DNA of 64,000 nt from the NCBI GenBank assembly GCA_963785755.1, contig CAWAXG010000068.1:144483-208482 (forward strand), given 5' to 3'. The notes below the pieces were generated by a model. It was not told the origin of the DNA. It worked only from the letters and a program-made list of their open reading frames with translations, and did no database searches. This stretch comes from JACCXG01 sp963785755 (GTDB lineage: Bacteria; Acidobacteriota; Vicinamibacteria; Vicinamibacterales; 2-12-FULL-66-21). Position numbers and translations under genes: made by a program. Shown here in pieces: positions 1-9,049 of this stretch; within the stretch, counting starts at the first letter, position 1; the number at the start of each line of letters is the position of its first letter.

Positions 1-998
1 TGCTTGCCGTCATCTGGTGGAGCCGGCGAGTAATAGCCAATCAGGTAGTAGGTCCCGTTCTCCGCGAGCATCCGATCGATGGCTGCCTCTGGCGCATTGG
101 TGTTGACGACGGCGAAGCCGCCCGTGACTTCCGCCATCGTGCGCAGGTTCTGACGCGATTCTTTGTTGCAGGCCCGATCGAGCTCCAGGCCACAGGGATC
201 GAAGGTGTAGACGGCCACATTGTTGCGCTGCGCGGTCAGGAGGAATTCACGGATCGACTCATACCCGGCGCCGACTCGTGGATCCCGGATGATGTCTTCG
301 AGCCTGGCGGGAAATCCCTGGCTGATCATCAGCACGCCCTTGCGCCGGTGCGAAATCGATCCCAACGCTCGCGCTGCGGCAGTCAATCCGGACATCGCCG
401 AGATCGTTCGCCGATTGGCGAGGCCTTCAGACGGGCTGCCGCCCGGCACCGCGTCAGCGATTTCGGGAAGGTCATGCTCACCGCGAGGCACGAACCGCTC
501 GATCGCGTCCAGAAGCCGAGCCTTGTCCATCGTGAACTCCGCCTGGCCGCCCAACCGCCCGCTCGTGGTCAGAACCCCTGCGAGATCGCGGGGGCCGAGC
601 CTCTCAACGGCACGGCGCGCGACCGATTTCACCGACGCCATCCGCCCGGCCGTGAAGGTCATTTGAACGTCGTCGAGCACGATCAGAATCAGCCGGCCAT
701 CATCAGGGCGCTCGTTCGAGGCGAAGGCGGACCCTGACCGATCCGGCGGCGGAATGATCGACTCACGCGGCGCTTCGGGCACGTCGACGGCCGAAAACGT
801 GGCGATCTCGACCGGCCTGCCGTCCTCAGCGATCTCGAAGTCTTCGGTGCGGAGTCCGCGGACCGGCCGGCCTGACTTGTCGGTCACCACGACGTCGACT
901 TCGACGACCGTGACGCCGGATTTGAAACTCGGCTTCGGTGGCGGTGCCTGCTGCGCCGCGAGCAGCACCAGCACAGCAGACAGGCAGGTCTTGACCAA
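1..998 (-). CDS. VWFA-related Acidobacterial-domain protein (3' end beyond window)
   Basis: Secreted or membrane-anchored protein with a von Willebrand factor A-like fold, of the kind annotated as 'VWFA-related Acidobacterial domain' (TIGR03436 type). Reading leftward, a hydrophobic signal segment is followed by the family opening (KSGVTVVEVDVVVTDKSG, then the LRTEDFEIAEDG region). Next comes the VWA core with LILIVLDDVQMTF, and then a segment with GVLMISQGFP. The frame stays open to base 1, so about 330 residues are visible. No ATG lies in frame near the signal peptide. I chose TTG at 998 because it gives Met-Val-Lys followed by a hydrophobic stretch; a GTG a few codons later is possible. 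Function is unknown; the family is expanded in Acidobacteriota. It is divergent from the next lipoprotein gene. Confidence 0.8.
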   Translation of the reverse strand, partial: MVKTCLSAVLVLLAAQQAPPPKPSFKSGVTVVEVDVVVTDKSGRPVRGLRTEDFEIAEDGRPVEIATFSAVDVPEAPRESIIPPPDRSGSAFASNERPDDGRLILIVLDDVQMTFTAGRMASVKSVARRAVERLGPRDLAGVLTTSGRLGGQAEFTMDKARLLDAIERFVPRGEHDLPEIADAVPGGSPSEGLANRRTISAMSGLTAAARALGSISHRRKGVLMISQGFPARLEDIIRDPRVGAGYESIREFLLTAQRNNVAVYTFDPCGLELDRACNKESRQNLRTMAEVTGGFAVVNTNAPEAAIDRMLAENGTYYLIGYYSPAPPDDGK

Positions 999-1016
999 TA
1001 TCGACTCGGCGGCGGG

Positions 1017-1022
1017 ATTATA
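1017..1022 (-). promoter_or_regulatory. Possible -10 box for the VWFA gene
   Basis: A perfect TATAAT on the minus strand lies about 20 bases upstream of the chosen TTG start. No convincing -35 element is seen at 16-18 bases, so this is only a candidate. If used, the leader would be very short, which fits the absence of a clear Shine-Dalgarno sequence. Confidence 0.25.
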
Positions 1023-1079
1023 GTCCCCGAAGGAACCTCGACGCCTGTGTATCCGTTAGGTGACGAAGGAGGCGAATCG

Positions 1080-1463
1080 ATGCGTGTCAGGAAAGGATTC
1101 GTGCTGGCGTCGTTGGCCGTGTCGGCGAGCCTGACTGGATGCAATCCGGCCCCGAAACCTCTGACCGTGGCCTGCACGACTGAAAACGATCAGATCGACG
1201 TGGTGCGCCTCGACCTGCGCCAGGGTCAAGCCACGCTGCTGTCGGTCTCACCGGCACTCACCGGCAAGGCGGCCGCCTCACCCACCGAGTACGAGGCGAC
1301 GTTCCAGCCGGGACCGGATGGCGCCTCGCGACTGGTCATCAAGATCAACCGCTACACATTGCGAGGGACGCGGGAGCTCGGTACGCCGGCCGGCGCCGCA
1401 GCCCCTGACGAGGGTTCACGGTCCACTGGAACATGCGAGCGCTTCAGTGCGAGGCCGCTGTGA
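1080..1463 (+). CDS. Small predicted lipoprotein, hypothetical
   Basis: Predicted 127-residue exported lipoprotein of unknown function. The N-terminus is basic (MRVRKG), followed by a hydrophobic stretch and a lipobox-like LTGC, so the mature protein would begin at Cys around residue 21. The start at 1080 is supported by AGGAGG at 1067-1072 with good spacing; an in-frame upstream start would lack this and add residues before the signal peptide. The body is short and mixed polar with no recognisable domain, and its last 20 residues are Arg/Ser rich. It is divergent from the VWFA gene and convergent with the DinB-like gene. Confidence 0.6.
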   Translation: MRVRKGFVLASLAVSASLTGCNPAPKPLTVACTTENDQIDVVRLDLRQGQATLLSVSPALTGKAAASPTEYEATFQPGPDGASRLVIKINRYTLRGTRELGTPAGAAAPDEGSRSTGTCERFSARPL

Positions 1464-1483
1464 CGCCTTGCGCGAAGATCGCA

Positions 1484-2020
1484 TCATCGGCGCGTACCAC
1501 TCGTTTCCTGCGCTCGCTTGTTCCATTGCCACAGCCCCGCGGTCACGTCGTCCGGCAGTCGATGACCCAGTTGACGCGCCAGCATCACGATCTGCCCTCG
1601 ATGGTGGCCCTCGTGCGCGACGAAGTAGGTCAAAACATGCGGGACGTCCAGCGGCAGGTTGCGCCAGACGTAGCCCTTCGACGGAGGCACGTGGCCTCCC
1701 GCCGCCATGCCGAGGGCGAGAAGGGCTTCGATTCCTTTGCTGCTCCGCTTGAGAGCCGACAGCAATTCCTGCCGCGCGACTTTGCGTCGATCGACCGAAG
1801 CCGGAATGGCGATCCCGTGTTCCTGGCCGAGCGTCTTGACCCACGCGCAGCGGGCGTTATGGAGATGCCCCGCAATCATACGCACCGTGCGCCGCGGTGC
1901 CCCTGGAACGGCCGCATCCCAGAGCGCGGCGGGTAGATGCTCGACAAGATACGAGGTGACCCGACTGTTGGTCCGCCAGGACGACAGGAGGGTCGCGCTC
2001 AGATCAGCGTGCGGGATCAT
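1484..2020 (-). CDS. DinB-like metal-dependent helical-bundle protein
   Basis: 178-residue cytosolic protein of the DinB/YfiT-like four-helix-bundle superfamily. The family often binds a divalent metal through three histidines and includes thiol-dependent transferases. Visible ligand candidates are the His in GHLHNARCAW (about residue 48) and the HEGHHRGQI motif (about residue 140), which is the usual C-terminal signature. Length is normal for the family. The ATG at 2020 has a GGGAGC ribosome-binding site about eight bases upstream. Substrate cannot be inferred from the sequence. It is convergent with the upstream lipoprotein gene. Confidence 0.75.
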   Translation of the reverse strand: MIPHADLSATLLSSWRTNSRVTSYLVEHLPAALWDAAVPGAPRRTVRMIAGHLHNARCAWVKTLGQEHGIAIPASVDRRKVARQELLSALKRSSKGIEALLALGMAAGGHVPPSKGYVWRNLPLDVPHVLTYFVAHEGHHRGQIVMLARQLGHRLPDDVTAGLWQWNKRAQETSGTRR

Positions 2021-2159
2021 CGCGGTGCTCCCTATTCCATTGGGTTGCGGATCGCAGATCTGGAATCCGCGGCGTGATACGCGAGTGTGCGTTTAGTCCA
2101 ACGTGCCAGGTCTAAACCCACCGCCGGCGGTAGTTTCTTCAAGCGCGCGCCGCGCGCCG

Positions 2160-2381
2160 CTATCTGACGGGGGAGCGGCCAACGCGCGGCAGCTTGATCA
2201 AGCCGCGCCTGATCGCGCTGAGCGTGGCCTCGATGGCGTCGACGCGGGCCGCCGCCTGATTGCGCAGCGGCAGCGCTGGATCGAAGTTATCGAGCAGGCG
2301 GATCAATACGTGAACCACGACCGCCCCTAGAGCGAGCGGCGCGAGGGTTGCGACGATACTGGCCACCACGCGAATATCCAT
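2160..2381 (-). CDS. Small single-pass membrane protein, hypothetical
   Basis: 73-residue predicted membrane protein. The N-terminal half is one hydrophobic segment (VVASIVATLAPLALGAVVV) that continues into an amphipathic helix and a basic tail. The start at 2381 follows AAAGGCG at a suitable distance. No family is recognised. It sits about 90 bases downstream of the fdhE stop in the same orientation, so it could be co-transcribed with the formate dehydrogenase operon, but nothing else ties it to that complex. Confidence 0.4.
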   Translation of the reverse strand: MDIRVVASIVATLAPLALGAVVVHVLIRLLDNFDPALPLRNQAAARVDAIEATLSAIRRGLIKLPRVGRSPVR

Positions 2382-2474
2382 GACGCGCCTTTCAGAGTGG
2401 CGTCAATGTATCACGACGGGCGTCACGGTCGTCGACGGGATGGCTTCCGGTCGCTCATTTGCGCCGACCTCGGC

Positions 2475-3290
2475 TCAGAGGTCGTAGAGCGACGTCGCCA
2501 GCCGCTTGAGTCCGCGATCGCGGGCGATCACGTCGAGATGGAGTGACGTCCAGTCGGCGAGCAGGACGCTTTCGCTTCCCTCGCCGTCATAGGTCTTGAG
2601 ATAGCCGCCGCACGTCTCGCAGTAGTCGATTCGCAGTCCGCCCTCCCCTTCGACGGCGACGACCGCGAGGCGATGCTCATCCTGGACGTCGCAGAACGGG
2701 CAACCGGTGCGGCGGTACCGCCACCGCGTCCTGCAGCGGCCGCACGAGAGCTTTCGCAGGCGGCCCGGATCCTTGCCAACCAACTGCGCCATCGCCGGCG
2801 GCTCTCCGCAGGTCGGGCAGTAATTGCGCAGCCAGCGCTCCTCATTCCGCCACCCGTCGAATGCGCTCACGACCGGGGCCAGATAACGAACCAGTACCGC
2901 CCACCCCAGATAGCGAAACAGTCCGGAATTCGTCGGCGAGAACGAATCGCTTGTAAGCACTCCGGCCTCGGCGAGGGCGGCGGCATCGCGGGCCAGCTGG
3001 AGCTCGGCCCCCAGGACCCGGCACTGTTGCGCAAGTGTTCCGGGCAGGGGGGACGAAGCCAGTTTCTCGATCAGTGAGAGGACGGCATCCTCCGGCCGGG
3101 GAAGATCAATCGCGGCGCTCGAACTCTGAAGCAGCGGCACGCCTGCGTGAAAGTCGCCAGCGTAGCCTTCCCAGTCAGGAATGGACGCAGCAGGAACACA
3201 GGTTTCGGCAGCCGCGGCTTGCACGAGTGCGTCCACGTCGGCCAACGGCTGGAGGTAGGGATGCGCCGCCAGCCACGCGTCGCGGGTCAT
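2475..3290 (-). CDS. fdhE: Formate dehydrogenase accessory protein FdhE
   Basis: 271-residue cytosolic maturation factor for the Tat-exported formate dehydrogenase. FdhE proteins bind the catalytic subunit through rubredoxin-like Cys clusters and take part in its maturation. Four cysteine pairs are visible in the C-terminal half: YCPTCGEPP, SCGRCRTRW, GCPFC and YCETCGGYLK. The N-terminal half is helical, as in the family, and length is slightly below the enterobacterial protein. The ATG at 3290 lies three bases after the stop of the NrfD-like gene, indicating translational coupling within the fdh operon. The frame is intact, unlike its upstream neighbours. Confidence 0.92.
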   Translation of the reverse strand: MTRDAWLAAHPYLQPLADVDALVQAAAAETCVPAASIPDWEGYAGDFHAGVPLLQSSSAAIDLPRPEDAVLSLIEKLASSPLPGTLAQQCRVLGAELQLARDAAALAEAGVLTSDSFSPTNSGLFRYLGWAVLVRYLAPVVSAFDGWRNEERWLRNYCPTCGEPPAMAQLVGKDPGRLRKLSCGRCRTRWRYRRTGCPFCDVQDEHRLAVVAVEGEGGLRIDYCETCGGYLKTYDGEGSESVLLADWTSLHLDVIARDRGLKRLATSLYDL

Positions 3291-3293
3291 CGA

Positions 3294-4600
3294 TCAACTT
3301 CCGTGCGACGGCTGTTCCTTGGGGAGAACCGGCATCAGCCGCGCGCCGAGTCCGAACAGGAAGATCGTCGTGGCGATGAGGCCGATCGAAATGCCCCACT
3401 CGACGATCGACGGCACGTAGCTTTCCGGTGCGACCCAGGGCATCCGGCCCCGGAAGCTCATCGCGAAGATGACGACGTTCATGCGGTTGTAGGTCACGCC
3501 AATGACCGCGAGGAGCGACGCGACGCAGAGCACGTCGGCCCGCTGCCGAAGCGACCTGCGGGCCAGCAGGATGAGCGGAAGCACGCCACCGAGCAGGATC
3601 TCCGCCGCGAAGGCCATGCCGAGACTGCCGGCGAAGGCTCCGGACAGCTGGCCGCGGATCGCCATGTCTCCAAGGCGAAACACGAGGTAGACGGGAGCGC
3701 CCAGAACGTGATCTGTCCGACCGAGGCGAGCCGCGCGATCTCGAGCGGGCGCCGCCATCCCTTCGCGATCCACATGTCGATGAGGATCACGAGCGCGGTG
3801 CCGGCCGCGATCGACGACAGGAAGAAGGAGACGGGCATCACGGGAGACCACCACTGCGGGGCGAGCATGTTCGGCATCAGCAGGTACAGGGAGCCGAGCG
3901 AGCTCTGGTGCATGGTCGACAGCGTGACGGCGGCGATCGCGAGCATGATCGGCTCGGCCTTCTGGTCCCGCGCGCGGAACATCCAGGCGAGGGCGCCGAA
4001 GATCACGGCCGTCGCGAGGGCGTAGAGGAGGTTGCGCGACATCAGGTAGACGAACAGCGTCACCGCCGCCGCCACATAGGCGCCGTTCCATCGCCGCAAC
4101 GCCGCCGCGGCCCGCGTGGAATCCCCAACGCTCGAAAGGCACCGGCAGGAATTCGAGCAGGAGGATCGTGACGTAGAGGCCGACGCACCACGAGACCTCG
4201 AACATGGCCGAGTGCTCCGGCGCCTGCAGGGCGAGCTGGTAGAAGTGCCAGGGCAGGCCGAGGTCGGCGAGGAGGGTGACCGTCACGAAGGAGTAGCTCA
4301 GGAGGCCCATCAGGACGGCGGTGCGGCCCAGCCCGTAGAGGTCCTTTCGCTGGAAGACATAGATCACGCCGGCCATCGCGAACGCGCCCGCGGCCACCGC
4401 GATCCACACCAGGTCGAAGAGGATCCACAGGCCCCACGGGTAGGTGTCGGAGAGGTTCGTGCTGCCGCCGAGCCCCAGGGCGAAGCGCGCGACGAACGTG
4501 ACGGCGCCGAACGCCATGAGCAGGAGGAGGACCCAGTTGAAGGGGGTCAGCAGCTTGCTCCGGAGAGGCTCGAATTCGACGTGGCCGTGGTCTCCGGCAT
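3294..4600 (-). CDS. nrfD: NrfD/HybB-type quinone-interacting membrane subunit of formate dehydrogenase (frame broken)
   Basis: Polytopic membrane subunit of the NrfD/PsrC family, expected to pass electrons from the iron-sulfur subunit to the quinone pool. Visible helices include FNWVLLLLMAFGAVTFVARF, LWILFDLVWIAVAAGAFAM, YVAAAVTLFVYLMSRNLLYA and IGLIATTIFLFGLGA near the C-terminus. The coding frame changes near 4105 and again near 3695, and each break joins continuous family-like sequence (FERWGFHAGR to LRRWNGAYV; ITFWALP to VYLVFRLGD), so single small indels explain them. An ATG lies at 4600 but is not in frame with the conserved N-terminus; no in-frame start is seen, which may mean a fusion to fdhB. 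It takes the place of the cytochrome b subunit used in the enterobacterial enzyme. Confidence 0.8.
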
Positions 4601-5491
4601 GCTTCGACGCAGCCGCGCGTCTGCCACCGCCTGAACCCGCTTCCGGAAGAAGGCGTACGCGGCGCCGAGCAGGGCGCCCACCGCCATCACGGCGGGAGGA
4701 ACGGCGCCGAGCGCCGCCTTGGTGAAGGCCGGAAAGGGCTTCTCCCCATACGTCGGGAAGCCGAGTTTCTCGAACGGCACTCTCGACAGGTACAGCACGC
4801 TCGTCCCGCCCAGCTCCTTCTCTCCGTAGACGTGGTTGACGTACTTGTCGGGCCGGTCGGCGATGCGCTTGTGCGCGAGCGCCAGCATCTCCTCCCGGGT
4901 GCCGTAGCGCAGGGCGTCGGCGGGGCACGCCTTGACGCAGGCGGGAACCGCGATGGTGTCGGCGAACTGCTTGCCTTCGTCGGCCGACAGCGCCTGCCCG
5001 TTGAACGCGATCGGCAGCGGCTGAGCGACGCGGTCGGCGCAGTGCGTGCACTTCGAGATCTTCGGGGCGAGCGAGTTCCAGTCTGCGGTCGGCACGTCCC
5101 AGGGACACGCCAGCATGCAGTAGCGGCAGCCGATGCACTCGTCGACGTCGTACGACACCGGACCGTCGGCCTGCCGGTGGAGCGCCGTCGTCGGGCAGGC
5201 GGAGACGCAGGCCGGCTCCAGGCAGTGGAGGCACCGCTGCATCACATAGGCCGACATCCAGCCCTCCCGGCTTCGCCGGGTTCTCCATCTCGTGGAACGC
5301 GATCAGCGTGTAGGTCTTCGCGCTGAGCACCGCCGGGTTCTGGAAGCCCAGGTCGGCCTCCAGCTCGGTCTCCTCGCCGTCGCGCTCGTTCCACTGCTTG
5401 CACGCCACCTGGCACGCCCGGCAGCCGATGCAGTTGGCGATGTCGATCAGCGTCGTCCTGATCGGGCCCGTGGCGGCGGTTCCGACGTCAT
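4547..5491 (-). CDS. fdhB: Formate dehydrogenase iron-sulfur (beta) subunit, frame broken
   Basis: Four-cluster ferredoxin-like subunit that carries electrons from FdhA to the membrane subunit. Cys clusters are visible at CIGCRACQVACKQW, CLHCLEPACVSACP, CIGCRYCMLACPW plus CTHC, and CVKACPADAL. A C-terminal transmembrane helix (VMAVGALLGAAYAFF) anchors it. The ATG at 5491 overlaps the fdhA stop as ATGA, so the two are coupled. The frame breaks twice: in a CCG-rich stretch near 5470 just after the start, and near 5268 between FHEMENPAKPGG and MSAYVMQRC. After the C-terminal helix the frame reads a short tail to a stop at 4547, but a one-base correction near 4620 would run it straight into the NrfD-like protein. 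Confidence 0.87.
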
Positions 5492-8400
5492 GTGCGTCCC
5501 CTCGGTGATCCGGATCTTCGCGCGGCCGAGCGGCCGGTCTTGACGACGTTGACGAGGCACGCCTTGGTCTCCTGGGTTCCCGCTCCGGGATCCACGGCGT
5601 CGATCGTGAGGTGGTTGACGCTCGGGCCGGTCGACAGCCCCTGGAAGCCCCAGTTGTACGGCATCCAGACGACGGTGACCTCGCGGTCGCCGATTTTCAG
5701 CGCCTTCATGCGGGGCGTGACGAGGGCCTTGACCTCGAGCTCACCGCGCGCCGACGAGACCCGGACCCAGTCACCCGATTTCACGTCGAGCTTCTGAGCG
5801 AGGGCGACCGGCAGCTCCAGCACCGGTTCGGGGACGAGCTCGTTGAGCCAGGGGATGTTCCGCGTCGTCGAGCCGCAGCACCAGTGTTCGGCGACCGTCG
5901 ACGTCATCAGCACGTAGGGGAACTTGTCGGCGGTGCCGATGGGCTGATGCGACGCGACCCGCGGATACTTGAGCATCGGGTTGCTCTTCACGCTCGGGTG
6001 AAGGACGTTTTCCACCGGGCTCTCGACCGGCTCGTACATCTCCGGCAGCGGGCCGTCCTTCGGCACGTAGGCCACGTCGCGCCAATAGTCCGTGAACCTC
6101 GCGTCGGGGTCCGAGTAGACGGCCGCGAAGAGGCGACCGACGCCCTCCGCGCCCAGGTGGAAGGCGCGCTGGCCGTTCGGCGTGTCGGGGCCGTCGGTCA
6201 CGACGGGCACGTCCGGCACGTCGTGTCCCGTCCAGCGCTTCGCCTGCTCGTCCCACCAGACGATCGGTTTCGAGCCCGGATACGGCTTGCCGTCCTGGTC
6301 GCACGACGCGCGGTTGTAGAGGATCCGCATGTTGTTCGGCCAGGTCCACCCGAAGCCCGGATAGAGGCCGAGGCCTCCCGGATCCGTTCGTCGAGTCGCG
6401 GCGCTTCGAGAGGTTCTCGCCGCTGGCGAAGACGCCCGCGTAAATCCAGCAGCCGGACGAGGTGGACCCGTCGGCGCGAAGATCGCCGACCTTGCGGATC
6501 GAGATCGCCTTTCTTGAGGCCGGTCTCCGGGTTGTCGCGCAGCGGCGTAGCCGTTGATCTCGCGCAGGACGTCCTCGGCCGTGGTGTAGGTCCAGAAGGC
6601 CTTGTTGATGATCTCGTCCCTCGGCTCCTTCGAGTCGTTGACCAGATCGCGCACCGCGCGGAAGACGAGGTCCACGATCTCGCCGTCGGGCTTGGCCTGC
6701 CCCGGCGGCTTCACGGCGGCGTGGCGCCACTGCACCATGCCGCCCGAGTTGCTGATGGTGCCGTTCTTCTCCATGAAGAACGCCGCTGGCAGCAGGATCA
6801 CTTCGGTGTTGATCGACTTCGGGTCCACGCCCGGACGCTTCCAGAACGCTGCCGTCTCCGTTTCCCAGATCTCCTGGACCACAAGCGTCTCGAGCTTCGC
6901 CATCGCCTCGAACGTCAGCGTCAGGTTGGGCAGCGTGACTGCTGGATTCTGGCCGACGATCCAGAGCATCTTCAGCTTGCCGGCGAGTGCATCCTCGAAC
7001 ATCGGCATGGTGCCGTAGTCCTTGACGGCGTTGCGCTTTGGCAGCCAGGCATAGCGCATAGTCGTTCTCGGCGGTGGCCGCGTCTCCGAAAAATGCCTTG
7101 AGCGTGTTGACGAGGTAGCGGCTGTCGGCGATGCCGTTCTTGCGCACGTAGTGGTAGATCGTCGGCTCGGCATTGGTCGGCGAGTTGAGGTAGCCGGGCA
7201 TGTAGTTGTAGAGCACGGCCATGTCGCACGCGCCCTGCACGTTCGGCTCGCCGCGGAGCGCGTTGACGCCGCCGCCGGGCTTGCCGATGTTGCCGAGCAG
7301 CAGCTGCAGGATGGTGAACGAGCGAATCCCCTGCACACCGGTCGTGTGCTGGGTCATCCCGAGCGCGTAGAGGATGGAGCCCGGCCGGTTCTTCGCCATC
7401 GTCTCGGCGATCTGCTTGATCTGATCGGCCGGAATGCCGGTGATCCGCTCGCCCATCTCGAGCGTGTAGCGCGAGACAAAGGTCTTCAGTCGCGAGAACA
7501 CGCAGTTCGGATCGTCGAGACTCTTCGCAAGACGCGGCTTGCCCTTCGCGTCGAGCTGGTATCCCCAGGTCTTGGTGTCGTAGGTGTGGTGTTCCGCGTC
7601 GTATCCGCTGAAGACGCCATCCTTGAAGCTGAATGCTTCGTCGCCGAGGTAGAGGGCGTTGGTGTGGGTGACGACGTAGTCCTCGTCGTACAGCTTGTTG
7701 ACGATGATGTGGCTGATCATCGCGTTCTGGAACGCCACGTCGGTGCCGGGCCGGATGCGCGCGTACATGTCCGCGCCCGCCGAGGTCCGGGTGAATCGCG
7801 GATCGACGTGGATGATCGTCGCGCCGTTCTCCTGGGCCTTCCGGATCCACTTGAAGGCCATGGGGTGGTTCTCGGCGACGTTGCTGCCTTCCACCAGGAT
7901 CGTCTTGCAGTTCTGCAGGTCGACCCAGTGGTTGGTCATCGCCCCGCGCCCGAATGAGGCCCCCAGACCGGGGACCGTGGGGCTATGTCAAAGCCGGGCC
8001 TGATGCTCGACATAGGCCAGGCCGAGCAGTCTGGCCGCCTTCTGGAAGAGGTAGCACTCCTCGTTGGTGTTCTGCGCGCCGCCCATGAAGCCGATCGCGT
8101 CGGTGCGATTGACGGGCACCTCTGCGAGGGGGCCCTCATGAGGGACAAACCGTGGGGCGCTCTGGATCCGATCACCCGCAGCGCGATCCACGACGAGCTC
8201 AGGCGCATCCACCTTCTCTGTGGCGATCCAGGTCTCGTCGCGCGTCTTACGGATCTTCTGCGCGACGCGTTGGATCGCATCGTCCCAGGAGATGTCCTCC
8301 CAACGGTCGCTGCCCGGCGCCCGGTAGCGGGGCGTCGTCAGCCGGTTCGCGGAGGTGTGGGTCGCGAACATGGAAATGCCTTTGACGCACAGCGACCCGC

Positions 8401-8690
8401 GATTCACGATGTGGTCGTAGTCGCCCTCCATCGTCAGGAGCTTGCCATCGCGAACCGCCGCGATCATGCCGCAGCCGCACGAGCAGAAGTTGCAGGAGGT
8501 CGTGAACTCGCTGACGTTCGAAAGCTTGGCTGCCTGAGCAGCGGCCTTCACTGCACGCGCGTCGAGAAGGCCGCCGAGTGCGAGGCCGGCACCACCGCCG
8601 ATGCTGGCGCTGCAACCAGTCTCTGCGACTGAGTCGAGTCGAGGCGGGGGATTTCTCGGGCACCTGGTCGGATGATCCGTCACGTTCCAT
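5488..8690 (-). CDS. fdhA: Selenocysteine-containing formate dehydrogenase catalytic (alpha) subunit, several frame breaks
   Basis: Periplasmic molybdopterin (bis-MGD) formate dehydrogenase oxidising formate to CO2, of the FDH-N/O type. The ATG at 8690 has GGAGG at 8696-8700. The N-terminus carries a twin-arginine motif (SRRDWLQ) and a hydrophobic stretch, then a [4Fe-4S] site (CNFCSCGCG and LCVKG). The catalytic position reads VEHQARL-TGA-HSPTV, and the frame continues after the TGA (7990-7988) into GASFGRGAMTNHWVD, so the TGA is most likely selenocysteine and not a stop. Later landmarks are GMTQHTTGVQGIR, LLLGNIGKPGGG, GMVQWRHAA and YVLMTSTVAEHWC. Frame breaks lie near 8613 (inside the Tat signal), 7058, 6545, 6510 and 6385; each joins continuous family sequence. 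Corrected length is about 1,060 residues. The stop overlaps the fdhB start (ATGA). Confidence 0.92.
7958..7976 (-). promoter_or_regulatory. SECIS-like hairpin directing selenocysteine insertion in fdhA
   Basis: Starting 14 bases after the first base of the in-frame TGA, the minus strand reads a seven-pair stem, GGTCCCC with GGGGGCC, closing a five-base GGTCT loop. As I recall the E. coli fdhF element, GGTCT sits at the same offset from its TGA (bases 22-26, counting T of TGA as 1) and is contacted by the elongation factor SelB. One pair is G-T, the rest Watson-Crick. The hairpin is inside the coding region, as in bacterial selenoprotein mRNAs. The element implies selA, selB, selC and selD elsewhere in the genome. 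Confidence 0.85.
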
Positions 8691-9049
8691 GAACGCCTCC
8701 CCGGTACGCACCTATACCCTTGGGTACGGGCCGCGGGAGCAAACGCTGTTCCGACGATGCCCTCCAGAATGCGCTGGCAACCAATGCGGCAAGCGTGCTG
8801 AGCGCCCACGACGCTTCGGAGGGCCCACGGCATACCGGAGGCACTCAACTGGCCGACGCCTTGTTCCCCACATAATTCGAGCGAATTCTCGCAAGGCCCG
8901 ACCCTCTCAGGCGGGCATGGCGTCTGCATCTCCGGCGCACGGCTGGCGCCAGGCCACATCCCGCTGTTTTTACGTCGACCCGGGCATGGGTGAGCTGTTC
9001 TGCCGCGGTTGGCAAGGGAGATCACCAGACTCTGTAGCAAGGAGCCGAC
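8691..9049. promoter_or_regulatory. Divergent control region between fdhA and the cytochrome conduit genes
   Basis: About 360 bases separate the fdhA start from the decaheme cytochrome start, with no credible gene inside. It must hold promoters for both the formate dehydrogenase operon and the cytochrome-porin operon. A short AT-rich stretch around 8870-8890 contains a GCGA-ATTC-TCGC partial palindrome. I see no confident -35/-10 pair or FNR-type site. A shared regulator acting here is an inference from the layout only. Confidence 0.4.

Noticed and set aside
5611..7101. Long plus-strand open frame (496 codons) opposite fdhA
   Set aside because: Arg/Val/His-rich shadow frame produced by high GC content antisense to a real gene; no motif or ribosome-binding site.
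7988..7990. TGA as a true stop or nonsense mutation splitting fdhA
   Set aside because: It sits at the known selenocysteine position, with family sequence on both sides and a SECIS-like hairpin at the right distance.
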